Positions 56,490 to 64,000 of a stretch of 64,000 bases of DNA are shown here, in pieces. Under the pieces are notes generated by a model. The model searched no databases, had not been told where the DNA came from, and worked only from the letters and a program-made list of their open reading frames with translations. Source of the stretch: Cryptomeria japonica (taxonomy: Eukaryota; Streptophyta; Pinopsida; Cupressales; Cupressaceae); assembly GCF_030272615.1 (NCBI RefSeq), contig NC_081405.1, forward strand, positions 312,245,235 through 312,309,234, written 5' to 3'. Position numbers and translations under genes: made by a program. Within the stretch, counting starts at the first letter, position 1. Each line of letters opens with the position of its first letter.

Positions 56490-57590
56490 CTATAGGTTGA
56501 TCTTCTGACTTCTTGACCCACCTCTAGGTATGATCTTGTTGTATTTCAATAACATTTTCTTTTCCTTTCTCATTTGATCCTCCATTACCAACCAGTGGAT
56601 TTGTGCTTCTACAAAACTTAGCAATATGTCCAACCTCATTGCATGCATAGCATGTAACATTATTCTTTTGAATTTCTTTCCTAAAACTGATATAACTTCT
56701 TGACCTTCATTGATTAGCCATATGTCCAAATTTTCCATATGCATAACATTTAACATTCATTATGCAATATTTTGTCTTATATATTCTTATTACATTTAGA
56801 ACATTGACCAGGACCACAATTAGGGTTCTGATTTTCTCTATTTCTACATTGCCTAGCCATGTGACCAAATTTATTACAAACAAAGCATCTACCATTAAAT
56901 TTATAAGTATTAAACTTCCTTACTAGTGCCTTATGATTTTGATCTTCATTTGTAGTACTGAAATTTTGCCCTTGTTCAAATCCAAGTCCATTGGAATCTT
57001 CATTCTGCCTTTGTCTCTTCAATAACTCATCTAGTTGTGCTGAACTAATCTTGATTTTTTCTTTATACTCACTTGCAATAGTCAAATCATCTCTCAGAAT
57101 TATCATTTGTCTCTCAAGCTCTTGTTCATTACTCTAGGATTGTGCTAAATCAGCTCTTAACATATCATTCTCATGAACCAACCTACCACATTCTTCAAAT
57201 TTTTCTTCAGAGATACAATAAGATTTTCTTCCTTTTTCTTCCAATCTCAATCTCCTTAGACATTCTCATAGTTATAGCTTGCATTTCATTCCTCATAACC
57301 ATATTCTCCTAACTCATCTTCTAACATTATTCCTTAAGTGAATCTTTCTCTTCATCATCCTTATTTTGCAAAAGTTCCTTCCTCCTAGCTTGAACAGATG
57401 ACAACCTCTCCTCTAGGACAAGAATGAATTCCTAAGCATAATTCAAGTAATTTTGTAGCTTCAAGTTCTTTATCCTTTTACCATCATAATCTTCAAGTGC
57501 TAGCTCAAGTTTTTTTTCCAAACTCATATTCATGGGTTCTAGATTCAGAATCTTCCTCAAGATGTTAAACTTGCTCCAAGACACAAGGCT
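56490..57590 (-). pseudogene. gag-like coiled coil with three zinc knuckles
   Basis: After the primer-binding site the minus strand codes SKFNILRKILNLEPMNMSLE, ELALEDYDGKRIKNLKLQNY and LEERLSSVQARRKELLQNKD (coiled coil). MIILRDDLTIASEYKEKIKI leads to knuckle 1, CFVCNKFGHMARQC (about 56847-56888). Knuckle 2, CYAYGKFGHMANQ, has lost its second Cys and ends in a stop in place of the last Cys. Knuckle 3, CYACNEVGHIAKFC, is intact (about 56615-56660), in another frame. Arrays of CCHC motifs bind RNA in Gag proteins. It is broken by frameshifts. Confidence 0.75.
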
Positions 57591-57599
57591 CGAATACCA
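57587..57599 (-). other. primer-binding site of the non-autonomous element
   Basis: Minus strand TGGTATTCGAGCC, differing from the usual initiator tRNA-Met site TGGTATCAGAGCC at two bases. It lies two bases from the LTR end. Confidence 0.8.
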
Positions 57600-57601
57600 A
57601 T

Positions 57602-58524
57602 TGTTGGAATCCAATGACACTAAGAGGGAGGGGGGGGGGCGGGGGGTGAATCAGTGTTCTACTCGAAATATCAATTATAACCTTATTAAAACATTCATAC
57701 ACCAACCGGTAAACCTGTACATAAAAAATTAAAATAAGTAAAGCAACCAATAAGCCAATCACATAAATGAGTACCATAAAACACAAAATTATATGTGGAA
57801 AACCTCAAAGAGGAAAAACCATGGTGGGATTTGTGACCCACAATATCAATCCACTGGCCATGTGACAATTTATTACAAAATATAGGGGCCTGTACTTGCA
57901 GGAAGGCTTACAGCCTAGAGTATGCTATTCAATCACAAAAGGAGGCTCACTGAATATATACAAATCTAGACTACAATCTAGAGAAATGAGTGAACTGCTA
58001 AGATAACATCTTCTATGCTAGAATACAATTTTGGTTAAGCTCTGTCACTTCCGGTCTGAAACCCTAAACCCTTACTCGAATATCCCTTACATAAATATTC
58101 TCACATACATGATCTCTCTCATTATTTTCGCATTACATAACATTATCCTATTCTCCTATCCATCCACTTTCGCATAAATACCCTATACAATTTATCATGC
58201 CTTATGTCGGCTTACAAAGATATTTACAATATGAATATACATGTCAGCTAGATAACATAAATACATGAGTATCAAAAACAATTGCCGATGGCGGATCCAA
58301 AAGATGTCGACCTCCAATATCAATAACCTGATTCTAAACCATGTTGTCCTGCATTTCCAGTAACCAAAGAAATCTATCCAACCTATGAGCGTTAGTGTCG
58401 GTGTAGTGTCTGTGAAGTGCCTATCGGTACACAACAAACCCAGAATATGAAGCCGAAACAAATTACCATGTTGCCATCAATGACAACATAGTGAAACTAA
58501 CCAATTGAGTATCAATTGCTATCA
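57602..58524 (-). repeat. 5' LTR of the non-autonomous element (923 bp)
   Basis: Its inner end at 57602 is TGTTGGAATCC (plus strand) and its outer end at 58524 is TTGCTATCA, the counterpart of TTGCCAACA at 52586. It contains a poly-G run near 57631-57647. Confidence 0.88.
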
Positions 58525-58961
58525 TCTACATCCCCAATAGATGTTATCTATGTCTTAGTGATGAGGAATTAGTGAACCATATTTTTATCCATTTTCCTTT
58601 TGTCCAACCCATCTAGGCTATCTTTTTTCAGCATTGGGGCTTAAATTGGGTATTCCTAGAGAAGATTCAAGATTGTTTTAGAAGCTGGTCCTGTAATACA
58701 AATAACTCGACCATAAGAAATTTATGGAAGTTTTCCTTTCCACATATCCTATGGGGTATCTAGAAAGAATGGAATAACATAAATTTTAAGAATGACATTA
58801 ACCCCTCTGAGGTGGCTTGGGCTAAGATAAAATACAATTTTATTGAGGATGTTATGGCTAGTAGATCTCATTACTGCAATAGTAAGGATGATTATGATGT
58901 TATAAGGAGCTGGAACATCCCAGCCCACATTGACATCAATATCAATTAGCTCAAAAGAAGG
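58525..58961 (+). pseudogene. zf-RVT region of LINE L1e, second part
   Basis: The reading resumes as IPNRCYLCLSDEELVNHIFI, then HFPF, giving C-x2-C...H-x3-H, and WKFSFPHILWGI then KEWNNINFKND before RNase H. A few stops are present. Confidence 0.78.
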
Positions 58962-59477
58962 ATGTGTTGCTGGTCTTTTTCTCCCAATGACTGGATTGAG
59001 ACTAAATTTGACGGGGTTGCTAAAGGGAACCTAGGGCCAGCTGACTATGGTGGAGTTATCCATAATTGTGCTGGCTTTTGCATTGGGGTGGTGGCCTTTC
59101 CCTTGGAAAACCAAACAAATCATATGACTGAAGCTATGGGAGCCCTCCAAACTATCAAATTAGGACACAATCTTGGTGTCAATTTTTTATGGGTGGAGAG
59201 GGATTCTAAGAATATTATCAATTGCCTCTTTGGTAAGCATCAACCCTCATGGATGATTAAAAATATCATTGATACGACCAGGGAGAAGTTTGAGGGATTC
59301 AACCAGTATTACATTTCTCATTCTTATAGAGAGGCCAACAAGAGCGCTCATTGGGCTGCCAATGAGGCAGTACAAAGCAGGCAAATCAATATTTGGAATG
59401 GCAAGGGGGATATCGCTCAAGCAGCACGTCACATTTTAAATTATGAAAGATATCATGGTAAACAAGGAAGGATTTGA
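58962..59477 (+). pseudogene. RNase H domain of LINE L1e (open frame)
   Basis: This is an open stretch of 171 codons. WIETKFDGVAKGNLGPADYG holds the first catalytic Asp, MTEAMGALQTIKLG the Glu and LWVERDSKNIINCL the second Asp. The last motif is REANKSAHWAANEA, where the usual Asp has become His. The domain is therefore structurally complete but lacks one metal-binding residue. It is the C-terminal end of ORF2. The 3' ORF follows within about 100-500 bp. Confidence 0.85.
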
Positions 59478-59529
59478 TATCATTTCTCAAAATGGTAGGG
59501 GTGGTCGTCACATCATGAAATGATATCGT

Positions 59530-61330
59530 AAGTAGCCGAGAGGGAGGTGCATTAGTAATTTCCATATCATATCACATGCTTTGTGGGTGCTTCTTTCCTT
59601 TTGGAGCGGAAGCTTAAGAAATGTTCATTGGCTTCTAGAGGCTTCTTCCTTGCTAAAAAGAAAGTCTGCAGGGACGAGTGGTATTTGCAAGAAAATACAC
59701 TTTACTAAAATCAATAAGAAGATGGGGGAAATCGCAAGCGCACAAAGGCAACTAAAATTGATAAATGGCGAGACCATCCCCAGGTTCAGGTTGTGCTAGA
59801 AGCAACAAAAATGACAAATTACATGGAGATAATGCGAGAAAGACGACCAAAAATCACTAGGATTTTCAAAAGGGGTGGAATAAGGGCACCTTGACCACTG
59901 GTAGTATGAAAGGTTAAGGTGAATGAGACCATGATTGCTAAGGCTATGGGTCTGCCGATGGATGGTATCAAATTCTACAGTTAGAGGAAGTTGTCGGATG
60001 TTGTTGTGAAGAAATTCCTTAAGGAAGAGGAGGAGAAAGTGAAGCTGTTGAAGGGAAGCCACACTTACTACTCCCTGAAGGTAATCAAGATGATTTGGCG
60101 ACGGATTTTGTTTTCTATTATGGAATTTATAACTTTAGATGGTAGATATACAAGGGTTTATAGCTACCATTTTGTTATTCTCAATCATTTTTTGTACAAG
60201 GAGAAAATCTCCATCCCCTACTACTTGTTTTATGCCCTAAAAGTTAGGATTATGGATGCTATCTCTAATACCAAAAGCAATCCTTCTATTCATGAGGGTC
60301 TTATGGTGGTTCTATACAACCACATCAAGAATACCACTGTTCAACTGAATATTGCAGAGGTTTATGAGATGGATGAGGAATTCAATGAATAAGATGATGA
60401 TGATGATGGTGAAGGTTATAGCACAAAGGCAAATGTTGAGGAGGATCCCCATATCACTAGGTCAAGAAAGCGAAAGAGGAAAACTAGGGAAGAGTATTAG
60501 GGTAAAGGGTCGGCCAGAAGGAGGTAGAAGGGGGAGGATGATGATAGTTGGTATGAGGAAGAAGAAGAGACTAGAGATGATATGGAGACAAACATTGAGG
60601 GGGTCCAAATTCTGTCTAGCCAGAACCAAAAGGGGAAGATACTGAGAGGTGATGATCTGGGAGGTAAAAACCATTCGCCCTTCCCAACTGATTCCAAGGA
60701 CCACAATAAGGGCTTGGCTGGGGAGGACACCTCCATGAAGGAAGCTAAGAATGCAGAGTTGAAAGAGGTGGGTCTTGAGGTGAACTTGGATTCCGTGGGA
60801 GACAAGGCCCGGGATGGCTCCCATCTGGATATTGACCTCTATTTCAAAAATGGCATGAACTGCTTCAACAAGGTTTTCCTTTGGATTCAGAAAGAAATAG
60901 AAAGCATAAAAGAAAAATAGGTCCAGGAGGCCAACAAAATTGAAACTTTAGAAGGTATTTGCATTGGTAAATTCAATTCCCTACCTTAATATTTAAGTGA
61001 GCCTATCAAGGCTATCAACAATGGAGAGGAAATCATAAATGCCCAACACAATAGCTTCCAAACCTTGCAAAACAGAGTCAGGGTAACTGAAAAGAGGCTG
61101 GAAGGGGTTGAGAAGACTCTCAAAAAGATTAGGGAGCACAGTCACAAGATTTTAAAGGCCACCTTTGATAGTAATAAGGTTCTTATCAACAAGCTTGAAA
61201 GTGACTAGGGGGAAAAGGTCTTCAGGGACACCACTGAGGTGAAGGAAGACACCCCTGAAGATAAGGAGATGGGTATTAGAAGAAGAACTTGCGCAAGCAC
61301 TAGAAATAAACCAAAGCAGGAAGATTGAGG
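59530..61330 (+). pseudogene. 3' ORF of the LINE family, L1e copy
   Basis: The N-terminal part is poorly readable (MGLPMDGIKFYS at 59945 matches the GRKFYRE block). The core at 59991-60392 is clear: MEFITLDGRYTRVYSYHFVI, LNHFLYKEKISIPYYLFYAL, PSIHEGLMVVL, then an acidic end EMDEEFNE. A charged linker (60582-60920) leads to the coiled coil: FNKVFLWIQKEIESIKEK, KIETLEG, GKFNSLP, PIKAINNGEEII and LKKIREHSHKILKA, which match L1d. It ends near 61328. Stops at about 60390, 60920 and 60990 break it. The 14-bp duplication of L1e encloses it. Confidence 0.78.
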
Positions 61331-61479
61331 AGATCAAGTGGACTCCTGAGAACATGGAGCAACTAGAGCTAGAATTTTTCGCGTTGCTTAAGAACTTTAC
61401 GTTGTCTTGGCTTTTTTTGCTATTTTTGTCGTCTTGTCTTTAGGTCCCGTGTGTTGTGTCTTTTTGCTGCTGGCTGGTT

Positions 61480-61575
61480 TTTTTTTTTGTTTTTTTTTTT
61501 TGTTTTTTGTTTTTGTTTTTGTTTTTGTTTTTGTTTTTTTGTTTTTTTGTTTTTTTGTTTTTTGTTTTGTACAGT
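61480..61575. repeat. T-rich (GTTTTT)n run in the 3' UTR of LINE L1e
   Basis: About 95 bp of T runs spaced by single G, between the end of the 3' ORF and the LINE end. The hydrophobic Phe-rich frame through it (61407-61640) is an artefact of composition. Confidence 0.9.
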
Positions 61576-61695
61576 TGACTTTTCTATGTCTGTTGTCTCT
61601 TGCTTTTTCGATGTGCTCTAATGACTATCTCTTGATCTAATGTTGTAAAGGGTTTTAGGAGCCCTACAAAACTAGTTTTCCGCTAATAAAAAACT

Positions 61696-61709
61696 ATTAT
61701 CCTAAAATA
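61696..61709. repeat. target-site duplication of LINE L1e, right copy
   Basis: ATTATCCTAAAATA, one mismatch from 44725-44738, directly after the A-rich LINE end. Confidence 0.8.
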
Positions 61710-61829
61710 TATAAATTAATAATATTATTTTAGTTAGATTAGGTTATCCTCATGCAATTTAATAATATTAAACTTTTATAAGAAGGTAATATTGTTAATA
61801 TAATAATAATATAATATTCAAAATAACAA

Positions 61830-63480
61830 TTTTTTTTTTTATTAGGATAAACAACTTTTCAGGGGACCCAAAATCCCTTAGAACAGGTTTTAAAGGGACC
61901 CAAACCCTCGGATTTTATCAGGATCTGGAACCCAAAACAAACAACTGCTAAAACTACATCAAAGACAACCAACAACCTAAAACCACCCTATCAATAAATG
62001 AATAACAATGAAACCTGGCTGAAAGAGGCAACACTAGGGTTTGAACAAGGCTCCCTTAACCTTCAACAAAAAACAAGGGTTTTACTAGGCACCCATAACC
62101 TAATTATTGGGTTTTACAAAGCTTCCACAACCTAAACAACAAGGGTTTTCTCAAACTCCTATAACTTGAAACAACTTCTCCAAGCCACAACAAAAGCCTG
62201 GTCCTAATGAAAAACAAGAACCCACCAAACCAGGCCCTTGAAAACTTTCACCATCTAGTATGTCCTGAGTAGAAACAAAAGAAATAGAGTTTTGTCAGGC
62301 TTCCACAACCAGTAATCGATGTTCCACAACCAGAAATAGTGATTTTCTAGGCTCCCACAACCTTGAATGAGTGTTTTCCAAGGTTCCCACAATTTGACAG
62401 TTGATCTGCCAAAAATCACCAACAACTCCCATAAACAGACACAAATACCCGTCTTCACCTCCAAAGAAGAAAAACCATCCCTAGAACAAACTATCTCCAC
62501 CTCAATAGAAGAAGGTGCCACCTCAATAGACCAAACTAAGGAAACCCAAAGGGGCTTAGACTAAAATAGGAGAGAGAGAGAGAGAGAGAGAGGCATAAGA
62601 GTCAAGAAATATGAACAACAAAAACTAGACCCCATTAACAACAAAAACTACGGTTTTAAATTGGATCCCTTAACCTTCCTCAGGAACAGGAAAACAGAGG
62701 TATACAATAAAAATCCATATTTAGAAAATACCACCCCATGGGTATTTAAAAGGCTCCCCAAACCACAAGGGATAGGTTTTAGAATGGATCCCGAAACCAT
62801 AACAGACATAGCAATGCCAAACACCAAAGAATAGAGGACAACCAGAAACCTCTGAACCAAAGGGAAAGATCATGCTATCTAGGAAAAAAAATCTCGGAAG
62901 AACCCTGTACACCCGGACAAATGAAAACCAACCGAACCTGCCTCCACCTCAATAAACCAGGCTAAGAAGAACCTTTGAAAAGGAAGACAGAGAAGGAGCC
63001 CAAGAAAGCAAATGCCACGAGGGCCAACAACCACTGACTATGTACGAAGACAACTCCCACCAAAGACACGACTGGAAAGCCCACCAGAAAAGGCCAAGGG
63101 GGCCGACATGGAAATGCAAAACACCTCGAACAGAGAAGAATTAAAATCGTAGACTCCAAATAAGGGAGGCAACCGCGGACCGCCCAACTTCTGTAGATCC
63201 CAGATACCCACAAGGAAAACACCAAAGACCACACTCGAGTAGGAAGGGAAAGAAACCACGAGCAGTGTCTAGGGGAAAATAGCATGACCTCTCCCACCAT
63301 GACCATTCCCAGCCCCAAGCCCCACCACCACCACAACGATCGCTTCAGGTGCAAAAATCCAACCTTTGCATCATCAAATTCGCCTACATCCTCTCCTGGC
63401 GTAGAAACCCTAGCTCCCGACCCATGACCACTGCTTCTCCTGCTCATCCCGCACTGTTTACCACTTCATCTACAACAACA
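61830..63480 (-). mobile_element. poly(A)-tailed retroposon, minus strand, of uncertain class
   Basis: A poly-T run at 61830-61840 is the poly(A) tail in minus sense. It is preceded by GGGTCCCCTGAAAAG...GTTTATCCTAAT, closely similar to the 3' ends of L1a and L1e. The body has repeated 'aggctcccacaacc'-like words (62080-62400) and a GC-richer 5' part (62960-63450). An open frame at 62962-63447 (161 codons, Trp/Val-rich, starting MSRRSSGHGSG) has no recognised domain. The right boundary near 63480 is where base composition drops. It could be a non-autonomous partner or a rearranged member of the LINE family. Confidence 0.5.
62571..62592. repeat. (AG)11 microsatellite
   Basis: Eleven uninterrupted AG units. 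Confidence 0.95.
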
Positions 63481-64000
63481 ATATTTTTGTTATTATAATA
63501 TTTAAATTATTTATTTTAGTTTTGTTATATTCATGTAATTCAATATTCTATGAGTTATAAGTGCAATAGAATTAGATAATATTACAATATATCTTACTAT
63601 TTCTAATACAATCTCATTTTTTAAAAATCAAAATTAAAATCAAATTACAATACATTTAATTTTAACCTACAATGTATATAATTTGAAGTTACAATTATAA
63701 TTCAAATCGCACTAACTATTTCTATTTCTAAATCATATAACTACAATCTTACAAAATAGACTAATAATAAACTAATTCAAATTACAAAATAGACTAATAA
63801 TAAACTAATTCAAATGATCATTCTTATTTATTCAAACAATAATAGTTACATTTATTACTAGGTGACACTTGTTTTACTCTATAACAAATATTCTCCTCTA
63901 TGAGCTGGCCTCAATCTAATTCATTGAAGCACAACATGGTTATCAAATGTAATATCTACACAAGAGGGACTTTGATTTTAACGGGGGATCTTCTTTCGAA
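63481..64000. other. no supported gene; AT-rich end of window
   Basis: Simple AT-rich sequence with a short tandem repeat ('caaaatagactaataataaa' type, about 63752-63812). No coding seen. Confidence 0.55.

Larger units (their letters stand above)
51795..58524 (-). mobile_element. non-autonomous LTR retrotransposon with gag-like coding, minus strand
   Basis: LTRs lie at 51795-52586 and 57602-58524, and TCTAT/TCTAC flank the element as a near-perfect 5-bp duplication. In minus sense a primer-binding site follows the right LTR and a purine tract (GATGGGAGA) precedes the left one. The 5-kb interior codes a coiled coil, zinc knuckles and two further unknown regions. I could find no protease, integrase or reverse transcriptase, so it would need another element's enzymes. 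It splits the zf-RVT region of L1e. Confidence 0.85.
44739..61695 (+). mobile_element. LINE copy L1e, full length, opened by four later insertions
   Basis: LINE segments are 44739-47848, 48183-48714, 49946-50111, 51068-51794 and 58525-61695, about 7.7 kb in total, close to the 7.9 kb of L1b. Order: ORF1, endonuclease, RT, zf-RVT, RNase H, 3' ORF, short A-rich end (CTAATAAAAAACT). A 14-bp duplication with one mismatch brackets the whole. Removing each insertion rejoins the LINE reading: K-V across the TRIM, DRF at the solo LTR, LWS/MAERV at 50111/51068, and the zf-RVT Cys region at 51794/58525. This order of nesting dates the LINE as older than all four inserts. Confidence 0.9.

Noticed and set aside
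61407-61640. Phe-rich membrane-like frame
   Set aside because: It is the translation of the (GTTTTT)n run in the 3' UTR of LINE L1e.
62962-63447. 161-codon Trp/Val-rich frame as a membrane protein
   Set aside because: No signal, domain or codon bias supports it, and it lies in a repeat-like element.

Overview
The window looks like repeat-dominated seed-plant nuclear DNA, most likely from a large genome of the conifer type. It is AT-rich and intron-bearing, and most of it is retrotransposon sequence in several layers of insertion. That placement is inference. No bacterial, organellar, rRNA or CRISPR feature was seen.

One conventional host gene is supported. At 17897-18718 (minus) an intact 273-codon frame encodes a divergent protein of tandem ubiquitin-like domains without the C-terminal Gly-Gly. 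It appears to have a long leader intron (18735-25520) holding a minus-strand Ty1/copia element, as expected if a polyubiquitin-type gene with its usual leader intron was invaded.

Most of the rest belongs to one LINE family, present five times and named here L1a-L1e: L1a 2206-5940 (-), L1b 7824-15706 (-), L1c 33090-38960 (+), L1d 43817-44640 (-) and L1e 44739-61695 (+). The long copies read ORF1 (DUF4283-like plus zinc knuckle), endonuclease, reverse transcriptase, zf-RVT, RNase H. Downstream of RNase H they also carry a further conserved reading frame of about 500 codons that I do not recognise. L1b and L1e are each bounded by a 14-bp target-site duplication that encloses both ORF1 and this extra frame, so the extra frame belongs to the LINE. 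Every copy is broken by stops or frameshifts.

L1e is about 7.7 kb of LINE opened by four later insertions: a 334-bp TRIM-type mini-retrotransposon whose 135-bp LTRs each carry a tRNA-like sequence (47849-48182); a 1.2-kb solo LTR (48715-49945); a 0.96-kb insertion with a perfect 21-bp inverted repeat (50112-51067); and a 6.7-kb LTR retrotransposon with gag-like coding but no recognisable pol (51795-58524).

Other contents: the 3' end of a copia element with its LTR (1-718), copia gag/protease relics (27990-28700 and 30930-32900), a poly(A)-tailed element whose 3' end resembles the LINEs (61830-63480), and AT-rich stretches with short tandem repeats. The clearest candidates for something undescribed are the 3' ORF of the LINE family and the tRNA-bearing TRIM.
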